64,000 nt of DNA, from assembly GCF_003024155.1 (NCBI RefSeq), contig NZ_CP028136.1:2542001-2606000 (forward strand), written 5' to 3'. Both the position numbers and the translations under genes were made by a program. The stretch is from Christiangramia fulva. GTDB lineage: Bacteria; Bacteroidota; Bacteroidia; Flavobacteriales; Flavobacteriaceae. Every line of letters begins with the position of its first letter. The first letter of the stretch is position 1. The notes under the pieces are model-generated. The model was not told the DNA's origin. It did no database searches and saw only the letters and a list, made by a program, of their open reading frames with translations. Shown one piece after another: positions 17,906-27,459 of this stretch.

Positions 17906-19229
17906 GCGTCAAAGGTAAATTATCAATTTTGAATTTCTCTGTCTTTATATCAAGTTTTCGGGCCAGCCTTTCAATAACTTTTAGGTCACTTTTATTTTCA
18001 ATACTTTCATAGGCATCCTCCAGGAGAATTTTCGCTTCGTTTTTTATCACGTCGTAATAAAAAGAATGTATCGCTTCCTGAGATTTAAGGTAAATAAACA
18101 TGGTGCTGAGCTTCTGAATGAGAATAATATCATGTTTACAATACACTCGTATGGAGGCCAGCACATTATACATCAATTCGGCAAAATTTACAGTTGCAAC
18201 TTTTACATACACGTTTTCATCTTTAGCAATAATTGACTGGTCTCGCTTTTTCATTCTAAGCGCAAAAAGTTCGGTAAGATAATCTATGCCGTTAAGTGCT
18301 GTTCCGGGATCATTAATTCCCGGAGACATTGCTTTCACTATAATTTCGGTGATCTGTTTAAAAGCCAGTGCGTAATTATCCGCAACTAGTTCGCCCCTGG
18401 CGAAATTAAAATTCGATAAGATTTCTTTTACAGTTTCTTCATCAAGTTCTTTTTCCGATTTAAAAAGGGGAATTCTTTGAAGTACAAAAATTCCTTTGAC
18501 GGGTAGAATCTCAATTTTTGTTTCTTCCTTTTTACAAATGTCAATGATGCTATTCAAAGCTACGTTCTGAAAATATCCGGTCTTTTCAGAATGATATCCA
18601 TACCAGCCTGAGGTATCTGGAAAATCTTTATCTCCGCCATCTTCAGCTTCGATAAGACGTGACAGTCTTTTTTCAGCAAGATGAAAAATCTGATCCAGGA
18701 TATTATTGATCTGGATATTGTGAGATATATTATGAATAAAATAAATAAAAGCACAAATGCAAACCACGGTGAAAAGAATGGACAACAGTACTGCAAATCC
18801 CGGTACCTGGTACTTATCTCCGGTAGGCTGAATGGAAAAAAGGATAAAAATACAGTAGAGTATGGTAAAAAGGTAGATTCCCAGGATAAACTGGTGGTTT
18901 TTATCTGAAATCAAACCCGGAAGGAGTCGGGGAGAATAATTGCTTGATGCCTGGTTAAGCAATACCATTACCATGGAGAAACTAAAAACCATCATTGAAA
19001 TGAGACCGGTTATGAAAGAGCTTAAAAGCGTCATGGCCGTATTTCCATTATCCACCACTAATACAGGCACGGTTTCCAGAAGATAGGTCGAAATACCCCT
19101 TTCTTCCAGGTAGATCATTAAGAAGGCGAAGTTAAAACCTAAAGCCGCCAGCAGGGTAGGGTAGAAAGCAATATTGTTTCTTACTGAATTGAAGAAATTG
19201 ATCAGCTTATTATAGAGATGTTTCATCAA
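17889..19229 (-). CDS. DUF2254 predicted membrane protein
   Basis: A 446-residue inner-membrane protein of family DUF2254. Four hydrophobic helices lie in the first 165 residues (for example NIAFYPTLLAALGFNFAFLM and LISMMVFSFSMVMVLLNQ). The family signature NQASSNYSPRLLPGLISD is seen at about residues 91-108. A soluble domain follows containing IVKAMSPGINDPGTALNGIDYL, also a family hallmark. Function is unknown. It is transcribed divergently from hsp20. Confidence 0.9.
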   Translation of the reverse strand: MMKHLYNKLINFFNSVRNNIAFYPTLLAALGFNFAFLMIYLEERGISTYLLETVPVLVVDNGNTAMTLLSSFITGLISMMVFSFSMVMVLLNQASSNYSPRLLPGLISDKNHQFILGIYLFTILYCIFILFSIQPTGDKYQVPGFAVLLSILFTVVCICAFIYFIHNISHNIQINNILDQIFHLAEKRLSRLIEAEDGGDKDFPDTSGWYGYHSEKTGYFQNVALNSIIDICKKEETKIEILPVKGIFVLQRIPLFKSEKELDEETVKEILSNFNFARGELVADNYALAFKQITEIIVKAMSPGINDPGTALNGIDYLTELFALRMKKRDQSIIAKDENVYVKVATVNFAELMYNVLASIRVYCKHDIILIQKLSTMFIYLKSQEAIHSFYYDVIKNEAKILLEDAYESIENKSDLKVIERLARKLDIKTEKFKIDNLPLTHGINK

Positions 19230-19321
19230 AAACTATTTACCATAAAGGTAGTTAATCTTCTAATCTGAAAATTATATAAAATCAAAACAAGCCAAAATGA
19301 CACTTAAAATATTGATATAAA

Positions 19322-19334
19322 TGCCAAAAAGGCA
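19322..19334. promoter_or_regulatory. Inverted repeat TGCC-A5-GGCA upstream of hsp20
   Basis: A perfect 4-bp inverted repeat with a 5-nt A spacer (5 bp if the flanking A/T is counted), 75 bp upstream of the hsp20 ATG. A degenerate copy lies 83 bp upstream of clpB (50319-50331). It may be an operator, but that is inference from two sites only. Confidence 0.35.
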
Positions 19335-19409
19335 TGAAATTCTGGTTGGTCTTTGAATTGCAATATGATAAATGAAAATTAAAATAATAACCCCTAAAAT
19401 ATTTGAGTC

Positions 19410-19850
19410 ATGAGTTTAATTAAAAGAAACGAAAATTGGTTGCCTTCAGTTTTTGATGATATGTTCAGAACTGACTGGCTTGGAGGAACAACAAATGTGA
19501 ACAGCATAGGTACCAGTATCCCTGCTGTCAACATTCAGGAAACCGAAGATAGTTTTAATGTTCACGTAGCAGCTCCCGGTAAATCTAAAGAAGATTTCAA
19601 TATCGAGCTGGACAACGATGTTTTAACTATTTCTTCGGAAGATAAAAAGGAAAAAGAATCTACTGAGGAAAACGGTAGGTTCACAAGAAAAGAATTCAGC
19701 TACAGCACCTTTAAAAGAGCTTTTAGTTTGCCAGAATCTGTAGATAGTTCGAAGATTTCAGCTTCTTATAAAAACGGAGTGCTTGAAATTGCGCTTCCTA
19801 AAAAAGAAGAAGCAAAGGTGCAGGCAAAACGAATGATCGAAATTGCCTAA
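19410..19850 (+). CDS. Hsp20/alpha-crystallin small heat-shock protein
   Basis: A 146-residue holdase chaperone. The alpha-crystallin domain runs from about residue 38 (IPAVNIQETEDSFNVHVAAPG) to the conserved strand YKNGVLEIALPK. An A-x(n)-G-L-like motif appears as ASYKNGVLEIALP, and a C-terminal IEI-type tail (RMIEIA) is present, used for oligomer contacts. It is monocistronic, with its own terminator. The upstream 180 bp holds a TGCC-A5-GGCA inverted repeat. Confidence 0.95.
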   Translation: MSLIKRNENWLPSVFDDMFRTDWLGGTTNVNSIGTSIPAVNIQETEDSFNVHVAAPGKSKEDFNIELDNDVLTISSEDKKEKESTEENGRFTRKEFSYSTFKRAFSLPESVDSSKISASYKNGVLEIALPKKEEAKVQAKRMIEIA

Positions 19851-19882
19851 GCTGAAAATGAGTTTGATTAGTTAAAGGTGAG

Positions 19883-19912
19883 GCGTCCGCATTTTGTGGA
19901 CGCTTTTTTTAT
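19883..19912 (+). terminator. Terminator after hsp20
   Basis: A 9-bp stem GCGTCCGCA (19883-19891) with TGTGGACGC (19895-19903), including one G-U pair, and a TTT loop, followed by T7. Confidence 0.88.
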
Positions 19913-19914
19913 TT

Positions 19915-21132
19915 TCAGTAATCGATCAACAGCCACCTGTTACCTGCGCTTTGGATTGTAAATAACTGTTGAGGTTTAATACTTGTAATTTTCGAGTTCG
20001 TGCGAACATCAAATAGATCATCGCTTCCCTGGAAAATAAAAGGTTTTTCTGAATTTCCCACCCAGTTAATAAGTCGGATAATTCTTCCTTTATTTGGTGC
20101 AGAAGGAGGTAAAACAATACCAGTGACCCCATTGTTGATCCGTAAAGTCCCAACTTCATCAGTGATGGTAAAATTGCCGGTAGCGCTGGTGACGGAAGAA
20201 TAATTCTCGAAACCGGCGTTTGCCCAGGAAGCTTCTCCGGAGGCATTCAACATCATTACCTGTCCTTCCAGGCCGCGTGCGGTGGGTAAAACATAATCAG
20301 TTTCAGGGGTAGTTCCTATTCCAAGCCTTCCGGCAAAATAACCGGCGTAGACATTACTGTTGCTGTCACCTAAGGCGATGCTGTAGATTCCGTAAATATT
20401 TCCCACTCCCTGTATGGTTCCAATTTCGCTGTAAATTCCAAAATTATTGCTCCTCGCGCCAAAGGTTCTCCCAACCCTGTTGAAGATGCCGTAAATATCA
20501 TTAGTTCCTGTATTTTGATAAGCTTCATTAAAAATGCCGTAATGGATGCCGGTTCCTGTACCGCCAACATTGTTTTTAAAACCATATTTATTGCCGTTGG
20601 TAGAACTACGGTTGTCATTAACAATACCATAGGTGGTGAGATTGTCGGTGGCGGAATTCGCATTATCTACCGATAAAGCTCTTTTCAAACCCAGATCCTT
20701 GCCCGGAGCGATGGCTATTTCCAATCTTGAATTAATCTGATCGGTACCAATACCAATACTGTTGTCACGGTAAATTTGATCAGTGATATTATTAGGACTT
20801 ATCAAGCTCCCAGGTTTGTAAAAATTGGAAGATGAGGCATCATTTCCCAGAACTTTCCATTTGTTTTCTGAATAACTCCAGTAATAGAAGCCGGGATTAT
20901 TTGAACCAACGGTCTTATTTAAATATACCATGATACCGTTATGATCGATTCCGGGATTGGTCGTGGGAAATTTATCAATTCGGGGAATTAAAATTCCGTC
21001 TATAACTTCCGGGTTTGCTGAATTAGTAGCGGAAATATCCAGCTGAGCCTTAGGGTCGGTATTGCCAATTCCCACCTGGGCATAATTAAATCCGGAGGCA
21101 AAAATGCATAGAAATAAAAAAAATGTTTTCAT
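19915..21132 (-). CDS. Secreted protein with VGIGT-type tail-fibre-like repeats
   Basis: A 405-residue exported protein with signal peptide MKTFFLFLCIFASGFNYA then Q. The ATG at 21132 is preferred over an upstream TTG. Three copies of the Bacteroidota secreted-protein motif are seen: QVGIGNTDPKAQLDI, SIGIGTDQINSRLEI and RLGIGTTPETD. Between them lie repeated YGI(F/Y)N units (for example IYGIFNRVG, NFGIYSEIG, IYGIYS), which suggest a beta-structured fibre. The C-terminus resembles surface fibre tips (RIIRLINW ... WLLIDY). No T9SS sorting domain is evident. Function is unknown; adhesin-like is inference. Confidence 0.75.
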   Translation of the reverse strand: MKTFFLFLCIFASGFNYAQVGIGNTDPKAQLDISATNSANPEVIDGILIPRIDKFPTTNPGIDHNGIMVYLNKTVGSNNPGFYYWSYSENKWKVLGNDASSSNFYKPGSLISPNNITDQIYRDNSIGIGTDQINSRLEIAIAPGKDLGLKRALSVDNANSATDNLTTYGIVNDNRSSTNGNKYGFKNNVGGTGTGIHYGIFNEAYQNTGTNDIYGIFNRVGRTFGARSNNFGIYSEIGTIQGVGNIYGIYSIALGDSNSNVYAGYFAGRLGIGTTPETDYVLPTARGLEGQVMMLNASGEASWANAGFENYSSVTSATGNFTITDEVGTLRINNGVTGIVLPPSAPNKGRIIRLINWVGNSEKPFIFQGSDDLFDVRTNSKITSIKPQQLFTIQSAGNRWLLIDY

Positions 21133-21187
21133 GGTCAAACAGGTTTGTCTGACATTTCAGGAAAACTTTAAATGTTTAAGGCTGAGT

Positions 21188-21195
21188 CAAATATA
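21188..21195 (-). promoter_or_regulatory. -7 promoter box of the VGIGT-repeat gene
   Basis: The minus strand reads TATATTTG, 55 nt upstream of the ATG at 21132. A minus-strand TTG lies about 22 nt further upstream. Confidence 0.5.
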
Positions 21196-21227
21196 TATTA
21201 TTTTTTCATTCCTAAAACAAAAAAATT

Positions 21228-23231
21228 TTAGGCCGTCTCGTTAATTTTTCCCTGCAGGACTTTTATCTCGTCCCTAAGCTTCGCAGCCTGCATAAAATCA
21301 AGTTCTTTGGCAGCCGTTTCCATGGCTTTTCGCTTCTCCCTGATCTTTTTCTCTAATTGGGATTTGCTGAGATATTCGGCTTCCTCTTCAGCAGCCTTGA
21401 GATCAGGTCGGACTTCATGTTCATAAATATCCAGTTTTTTACGAATAAGAGCGCTGTCAAATTTCTTCACCAGAGGCGTAGGGGTAATATTATTTTCTTT
21501 GTTGTAAGTAATCTGTTTTTCCCGGCGATATTCCGTTTGGTCAATGGTTTTGCGCATGGAATCGGTGATTTTATCTGCATAGAGAATCGCTTTTCCGTCA
21601 ACGTGACGTGCTGCACGACCAATGGTTTGGGTCAATGAACGGTTGCTTCTTAAAAAACCTTCCTTATCGGCATCGATAATGGCTACAAGGGAAACTTCCG
21701 GTAAATCCAGCCCTTCCCGCAGCAAGTTCACCCCTACAAGCACATCAAAAAGTCCTTTTCTGAGATCCTGCATGATTTCCACGCGCTCCAAAGTATCAAT
21801 ATCTGAATGAATATAACGGCAGCGTACATCAATCCTGGTAAGGTATTTTGTAAGTTCTTCAGCCATCCTTTTTGTAAGAGTGGTTACCAGAACACGCTCG
21901 TCTTTTTCAACCCTGATTTGAATTTCTTCTATTAGATCATCGATCTGGTTCAGACTTGGACGCACTTCCACAACCGGATCAAGAAGGCCTGTGGGCCGTA
22001 TCACCTGTTCCACATAAACGCCTTCACTTTTCTGAAGTTCATATTCAGCCGGAGTGGCACTGACATAGATCACCTGATTCTGAAGGGCTTCGAATTCTTC
22101 AAATTTCAACGGACGGTTATCCATAGCCGCCGGTAAGCGGAAACCATATTCCACCAGCGTTTCTTTTCTTGAACGGTCACCGCCGTACATGGCATGTACC
22201 TGCGGAATGGTCACATGGCTTTCATCCACCACCATTAAAAAATCATCAGGGAAATAATCTAGCAGGCAGAAAGGGCGTGTGCCAGGTTTCCTTCCGTCGA
22301 GATAGCGGGAATAATTTTCGATTCCTGAGCAGTATCCCAGTTCGCGGATCATCTCCAGGTCGAAATTGGTCCTTTCATCCAGTCGTTTTGCTTCCAGGTT
22401 TTTTCCTATTTCCTGAAAATAACTTACCTGTTTCACCAGGTCATCCTGAATGTCTTTGATCGCGTTCTGTAATACATCAGGAGAAGTCACAAACATGTTT
22501 GCCGGATAGATATTTAACCGGTCATACTTTTCAATGATATCATTAGTGCCGGGATCGAAAGCTTCAATTTCTTCGATTTCATCTCCAAAAAAATGAATTC
22601 GGAAGGCATTATCGGCATAACTGGGGAAAACATCCACCGTATCTCCTTTAATTCTGAAATTACCATGACTGAATTCAGCTTCGGTACGGGAATATAGACT
22701 CTGAACAAGACGATGGAGAAATTTTGTCCGGGAAATTTCCATATCTCTTTCAATAGATACTACATTTTTTCGAAATTCCACCGGATTTCCGATACCATAC
22801 AAACAGGAAACCGATGCGACAACAATAACATCCCTTCTTCCACTTAACAAAGACGAAGTGGTGCTTAAACGTAGCTTTTCGATCTCTTCATTGATTGAAA
22901 GATCCTTTTCGATATAGGTTCCTGAAGTGGGAATAAATGCTTCCGGCTGGTAATAATCGTAATAGCTTACGAAATATTCCACCGCATTATCGGGAAAAAA
23001 TTGTTTAAATTCTGAATAAAGCTGTGCGGCAAGTGTTTTGTTATGCGCAAGGACCAGCGTGGGTTTTTGCACTTCCTGTATCACATTGGCTACCGTAAAG
23101 GTCTTTCCCGAGCCGGTCACCCCTAGCAAGGTCTGGTAGCGCTCCTGTTTATCCAGGCCGGTGACGAGTTGATTGATCGCTGCCGGCTGGTCGCCCGTAG
23201 GCTTATAATCTGATTTTATTTTAAATTTCAT
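21228..23231 (-). CDS. uvrB: Excinuclease ABC subunit B
   Basis: A 667-residue nucleotide excision repair helicase-like subunit, normal length. Walker [10 protein letters not shown] is at about residues 36-44. The damage-probing beta-hairpin region [22 protein letters not shown] is intact. Helicase motifs include [27 protein letters not shown] and QTIGRAARH. The C-terminal UVR domain ([19 protein letters not shown]) recruits UvrC. uvrA and uvrC are not in the window. Monocistronic by spacing. Confidence 0.97.
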   Translation of the reverse strand: MKFKIKSDYKPTGDQPAAINQLVTGLDKQERYQTLLGVTGSGKTFTVANVIQEVQKPTLVLAHNKTLAAQLYSEFKQFFPDNAVEYFVSYYDYYQPEAFIPTSGTYIEKDLSINEEIEKLRLSTTSSLLSGRRDVIVVASVSCLYGIGNPVEFRKNVVSIERDMEISRTKFLHRLVQSLYSRTEAEFSHGNFRIKGDTVDVFPSYADNAFRIHFFGDEIEEIEAFDPGTNDIIEKYDRLNIYPANMFVTSPDVLQNAIKDIQDDLVKQVSYFQEIGKNLEAKRLDERTNFDLEMIRELGYCSGIENYSRYLDGRKPGTRPFCLLDYFPDDFLMVVDESHVTIPQVHAMYGGDRSRKETLVEYGFRLPAAMDNRPLKFEEFEALQNQVIYVSATPAEYELQKSEGVYVEQVIRPTGLLDPVVEVRPSLNQIDDLIEEIQIRVEKDERVLVTTLTKRMAEELTKYLTRIDVRCRYIHSDIDTLERVEIMQDLRKGLFDVLVGVNLLREGLDLPEVSLVAIIDADKEGFLRSNRSLTQTIGRAARHVDGKAILYADKITDSMRKTIDQTEYRREKQITYNKENNITPTPLVKKFDSALIRKKLDIYEHEVRPDLKAAEEEAEYLSKSQLEKKIREKRKAMETAAKELDFMQAAKLRDEIKVLQGKINETA

Positions 23232-23340
23232 TCAGCTGGGTTACTTTTTTCATAGCCTCACGAAAATAAGCAATAATCAGGCCTAAAGCAATTCCTCTCA
23301 ATTAGCTTTATAAACCTTAAATTATTTTAAAAGGAAAAAA

Positions 23341-24177
23341 TTACAAATCTCTTTTGCGAAGTAAAAATAATGACCCCCACACGAAAAAAGCTGTCCAAAT
23401 AATAACAATTAAAAGCTGATACCAGTGAATTCCATAGTCTTTATCTAGATGGGAGCCTATTTGATTTGCAGCAGTCTGAACCGCGTTTAAACGGGTGAAC
23501 GGTTCTTTAATCAAATTGCTCATCGCTTCCAAAGGAAAGAACTGCATAATCCTTTCAGCGATATCACTGTCTTTGAAAATTCGGAAATTCAGGACGGCAT
23601 ACAGAATATTTTCAAAAATATACCATACTACCAGGAATCCGAGGGCAAAGGCTGAGCGCTTAACCAAAACACCCAGGAACATACAGAATGAAAAAAAACC
23701 GGTGAGTTTCACAAAATAGGCGACGAGGTACTCGAGATCGGAAAAAACGATGGAAATTTCAGTATAATCTGAAAAGGAATAGCCTAAGATCAGGGAAACA
23801 ATAAAAAGAAAAAGCGTGGAAATCCCTGAAAAGACGAGTACTGTAAGAAATTTTGATAAAACGAATTCCTTTTTACTGAGGCCGTCTATCAGATTTTGTT
23901 TGATCGTACGGTTGCTATATTCGTTAGACATCATCGAAACGATCACAATGGCCAGAAATATTTTCAGCAAAGCCGCGATATAAGCATTAAAATGCCAGAT
24001 ATAAGGGAAATTGAAAATTCCCTGATCGGCAACCCTGAAATCGATATCTCCAATTTTAAATTCTATCGAGGCGATCAGTGCAATAAAAGTGATCAGGATA
24101 AAATAAGTAATGATGAGGATTCTTGCCGAACGACTATATCGCAGTTTATCGTATTCTATTTGGAGTAAGCGTAGCAT
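23341..24177 (-). CDS. ABC-2 type transporter permease
   Basis: A 278-residue membrane protein with six hydrophobic helices and a large external loop between the first two, where IGDIDFRVADQGIFNFP is seen. The layout suits an ABC-2/CcmB-like exporter permease. Its start overlaps the stop of the ATPase gene by one base, so the two form one exporter. The motif MSNEYSNRTIKQNLIDGLSKKEF is typical of gliding/antibiotic-type ABC-2 permeases. Substrate unknown. Confidence 0.9.
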   Translation of the reverse strand: MLRLLQIEYDKLRYSRSARILIITYFILITFIALIASIEFKIGDIDFRVADQGIFNFPYIWHFNAYIAALLKIFLAIVIVSMMSNEYSNRTIKQNLIDGLSKKEFVLSKFLTVLVFSGISTLFLFIVSLILGYSFSDYTEISIVFSDLEYLVAYFVKLTGFFSFCMFLGVLVKRSAFALGFLVVWYIFENILYAVLNFRIFKDSDIAERIMQFFPLEAMSNLIKEPFTRLNAVQTAANQIGSHLDKDYGIHWYQLLIVIIWTAFFVWGSLFLLRKRDL

Positions 24178-25082
24178 TAATTCTGGGAGATTTGATTGGT
24201 TAACTGAAGGAACTGTTCTTCAAGACTTTCTTTTCGCTTATTGAGGTATGAAAGGCTTAAACCCTTTTCAAAAAGAAACCTGTTAATTTCTTCGGCCTGC
24301 ATTGGGGCATTAAGAATAGCGGTTAAATAGCCGTCTTTTAAAGTGATTTTCCCAATATTGGGATGAGTTTGTAACAGGCTTTCCAGCTTTGCCATGTCTT
24401 CAGCTTTTAGCTCAAAAAATCCGTGACTGTTCACAATCTCATCAACAGGTCCACTGTAAAGTTTTTTTCCTTTGCGGATGATCACCACGTGCGAACAAAC
24501 CTTTTCAACTTCATCAAGCAAATGAGAAGCAAGAAGAATGGTTGTGCCGCCGGCAGCTATCTGGCGGATAATTTCCCTTATCTGGTGGATTCCCTGGGGA
24601 TCCAAACCATTGGTAGGCTCATCAAGAATAAGAATTTCAGGATCATTCAACAGGGCAGAAGCAATAGCCAGCCTTTGTTTCATTCCCAGTGAAAAAGTGC
24701 GAAATTTACTGTCTTTTCTGTCAAGCAATCCCACGATCTCCAGTTTCTCACGTATTTTTTGGGGATTGGTTCCCTTGATCTTACATACGAGAGCAAGGTT
24801 TTGCTCAGCCGTCATATACGGGTAAAAGTTTGGATGCTCTATGATGGCTCCAACTTTTTTCAGCGCATTATGGGTTGATGTTTTCCCGTCGAACCATCTG
24901 AAATCACCATCAGATTTATTTACCACATTAAGAACCATCCCGAGGGTAGTTGATTTCCCGCTGCCGTTGGGTCCCAGGATTCCGTACACATTTCCTTTTT
25001 CAATGCTAAAGCTGAGATTGTCTACAGCGGTGAGCCTTCCAAATCGCTTCGTGAGCTTGTTAAGACTTAAAATTGTTTCCAA
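24177..25082 (-). CDS. ABC transporter ATP-binding protein
   Basis: A 301-residue DrrA/CcmA-type ATPase. Walker A GPNGSGKST is at about residues 38-46, the signature is FSLGMKQRLAIASALL (LSLGMKQ form), Walker B LILDEPTNGLDP, and the H-loop LLASHLLDEVE. The extra C-terminal 80 residues are typical of ABC-2 exporters. It pairs with the overlapping permease at 23341. Substrate unknown. Confidence 0.94.
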   Translation of the reverse strand: METILSLNKLTKRFGRLTAVDNLSFSIEKGNVYGILGPNGSGKSTTLGMVLNVVNKSDGDFRWFDGKTSTHNALKKVGAIIEHPNFYPYMTAEQNLALVCKIKGTNPQKIREKLEIVGLLDRKDSKFRTFSLGMKQRLAIASALLNDPEILILDEPTNGLDPQGIHQIREIIRQIAAGGTTILLASHLLDEVEKVCSHVVIIRKGKKLYSGPVDEIVNSHGFFELKAEDMAKLESLLQTHPNIGKITLKDGYLTAILNAPMQAEEINRFLFEKGLSLSYLNKRKESLEEQFLQLTNQISQN

Positions 25083-25151
25083 GATTGATGAAGTGTTTAA
25101 AAATACGACGTCTAAAATAGGATTTTGTTACATCTTTCCCTATAATAGGCA

Positions 25152-25159
25152 TATTTTTG
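25152..25159 (+). promoter_or_regulatory. -7 promoter box of the 25179 gene
   Basis: TATTTTTG matches TAnnTTTG, 19 nt upstream of the ATG at 25179. Confidence 0.5.
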
Positions 25160-25178
25160 AGAAAACACGCCCTTATTT

Positions 25179-26243
25179 ATGGAGCCAAAACTTATGTCAA
25201 AGAAGAAGCCTTCATTTCCTATTAATGAACGCTTTAACCGCTACCTGGCAAAATATAACCGAAATACCAAAATACCCGTTTTTTATGAGGATCTGCTAAG
25301 GTTTTCTGGTTCTATCGTAGTTTATGATCAGCATGATCAGGATACTTTCTGGATACGTTGTTATTATGCCGATCATGAACGAAAGGAAATTGATACCAGT
25401 CTTAAAAAGGTCTATACTATTTTGCATTCAGACGGGAGTGAGGATTCGCTGGAATGGCTGAATGTTGACGCAATTGATTACTGCACCTTCGGAAATTCCA
25501 AGCCTTTCCGCATTAAAGTCCGGAATATACTGAACGACAGTTTTACCTATTTCTATGTGAAAAAAGCCGATGCTTCCCGAATTTACGGACTCGAATTTGA
25601 GCATTTGCTTTCTCCGCACCGTATTAATTTCCTTGTTTATAAAGATACTTTGATTGAAGCCCATATTGCGGGAATTCCAGGTGATGTATTTATAGAAGAT
25701 CACCTTCCTGAATGTGATCTGAGAGCCCAAACGCAAATTGCCAAGCAATTCGTTAAATTCAATGAACGCTGTACGGTGAGGTTGCTGGGAGATATGCGTT
25801 CTTATAATTATGTGGTCATTCCCACTCATGATTTTGATCATGTGGAATACCAGATTCGCGCCATAGATTTTGATCAGCAGTGTTTTGAAGGAAATTTGAA
25901 GGTGTACCGCCCACAGTTCTTCAAGGAAAATTACAAAATGGTGAAGCTGGTTTCCGAAAAACTGGAAGAGTCTTCTATTGAGCAATATCGTAAGGAAGAA
26001 CGTTCACTTCTGGCAAAAAGAATGATCAATACCAAAAGCCGTTATAAAGAATTGATAAGGTGTATGATCAATGACCATGTTTCAACTAAAGAGAATGTTC
26101 TGCAGCTTCGGCAGGAGCTTTATGCTTTTTCGAAAGACATGAAATTCAAACGCGCCAGCACCATGGGCCAGATTTTAAGGACAGCCCTCGATTTTGTGAA
26201 GCGTAATTACGAAAATGTGAATACGCGCCGAATGCTGGAATAG
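25179..26243 (+). CDS. Conserved protein of unknown function with kinase-like motifs
   Basis: A 354-residue cytoplasmic protein (no signal or membrane helix) that I do not recognise as a named family. The segment RLLGDMRSYNYVVIP (about residues 206-220) has the D-x4-N spacing of the catalytic loop of protein-kinase-like and aminoglycoside-phosphotransferase folds. It is followed 25 residues after that D by a second acidic motif, AIDFDQQ, like the metal-binding DFG/DxD. Upstream EAHIAGIPGDVFIEDHL could be part of the N-lobe, but no certain ATP-binding lysine is seen. The C-terminal 80 residues are basic and helical. A divergent kinase fold is inference. Confidence 0.6.
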   Translation: MEPKLMSKKKPSFPINERFNRYLAKYNRNTKIPVFYEDLLRFSGSIVVYDQHDQDTFWIRCYYADHERKEIDTSLKKVYTILHSDGSEDSLEWLNVDAIDYCTFGNSKPFRIKVRNILNDSFTYFYVKKADASRIYGLEFEHLLSPHRINFLVYKDTLIEAHIAGIPGDVFIEDHLPECDLRAQTQIAKQFVKFNERCTVRLLGDMRSYNYVVIPTHDFDHVEYQIRAIDFDQQCFEGNLKVYRPQFFKENYKMVKLVSEKLEESSIEQYRKEERSLLAKRMINTKSRYKELIRCMINDHVSTKENVLQLRQELYAFSKDMKFKRASTMGQILRTALDFVKRNYENVNTRRMLE

Positions 26244-26299
26244 TACTTTCCTAATTCGTCGCTTTGCCCGAAACAGACTTTTTTAAGGCTTATGGCCAT

Positions 26300-27358
26300 T
26301 TATTTCTTTTCCTCTTTATTGAAATAAACAAGGTAATAATACATCTGTTTTTCTTCGTCCCAGCCTTTTTCCACGAATTTTTCAGCCGACTCGGGATTTA
26401 CAAAATCCATTTTTATTTGGATATGAGTGTCCAGGGTGATCACGTTTTTGATCTTTTTCCTCGCATCGGTTACGGCTTTATTTGAAATAGGAAAGGTACT
26501 GAGATCTTCAACTTTGTATTTTGGAGCCTTTTCGGTTTTATAATTTTGAAATTCAGGGATCAGTGCGGGATTATCAATCACCGAATTCATGAAATTACTT
26601 TCCTCAAAATCATCATTTTTAGCAAAATAATCCATGCTCCGGTTCATGAACATCACCTCCTGTTTTTTGTCTTCGGCAGGTAAAACAACGTCTTTCGCGA
26701 AATTTTTACAGAAATTCAGGTAATTCTTCGTGAAGTAGTTTTCATCAGCTAAAACATCCACTCCCAGGAAATTCTCCAGCCAGTATTTCGTGTCATATTT
26801 ATTTGAATCCACACTCATGATCTTGTAACCTTCCGCACGGTTTTTATTAAAAATAAGTGCTCCTTTATCGAGTTTATTCAGGTTTACTCCCTGCTCAACG
26901 ATCATCTCAAGATTGCTTCCTTTTTGCTCAAACTGAAGGAAATCATGTTTTAATTCAGATTTAAAGATTCCGATAGCCGAAACTTTTTCATTATCGATCT
27001 GCATATTTTCAAAATATACCACGTAAACCTCCCCGCTTTTAATATGCGGATGGCTGGACTGCTCATATAAAAGAGTGGCAATTTTCTTGGAATATTCATG
27101 TGTATTCAAATGATCATCAAAGATCGAATTTGACAAATTATAAAGCTCATTGAATTCCAGATCGGTTTCATGATCAAAACGATAATAAGATTCTTCTTTT
27201 TCGCGGAATGGCTTCAGAAAATATTCCTTGATAAGTGGTTTGATCTCATCATTTAAATGATAGGTCGATGCCGAAAGAAAGATATTTTCACCACGGCTTT
27301 TATTGCCAACGCGGTGAATAGAAAGGGATTCAATTTGAGCGTTATAAAGGTTGATCAT
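26300..27358 (-). CDS. Nucleoid-associated protein, NdpA/YejK-like
   Basis: A 352-residue member of the NdpA/YejK nucleoid-associated family. The N-terminal AQIESLSIHRVGNKSRGENIFLS, the central SGEVYVVYFENM and LNKLDKGALIFNK, and the late YWLENFLGVDVLADENYFTKNY match the family pattern. The E. coli protein binds the nucleoid and influences topoisomerases; the role here is inferred. The gene is followed 56 bp away by the convergent 25179 gene and preceded by the pRiA4b-like gene on the same strand. Confidence 0.87.
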   Translation of the reverse strand: MINLYNAQIESLSIHRVGNKSRGENIFLSASTYHLNDEIKPLIKEYFLKPFREKEESYYRFDHETDLEFNELYNLSNSIFDDHLNTHEYSKKIATLLYEQSSHPHIKSGEVYVVYFENMQIDNEKVSAIGIFKSELKHDFLQFEQKGSNLEMIVEQGVNLNKLDKGALIFNKNRAEGYKIMSVDSNKYDTKYWLENFLGVDVLADENYFTKNYLNFCKNFAKDVVLPAEDKKQEVMFMNRSMDYFAKNDDFEESNFMNSVIDNPALIPEFQNYKTEKAPKYKVEDLSTFPISNKAVTDARKKIKNVITLDTHIQIKMDFVNPESAEKFVEKGWDEEKQMYYYLVYFNKEEKK

Positions 27359-27459
27359 TATTTATAGGAAATGTGTAAAAAGAGTTAATGAGTAAAAGAG
27401 TTAATAGGGAAATGGTTAAAATGTATGATGAAATTTTGATCTTCTATGCAGGAAGGGAA

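Noticed and set aside
27376..27405. Two near-identical AAAGAGTTAAT words between the NdpA-like and pRiA4b-like genes
   Set aside because: Low-complexity AT-rich sequence without symmetry or a convincing link to a promoter.
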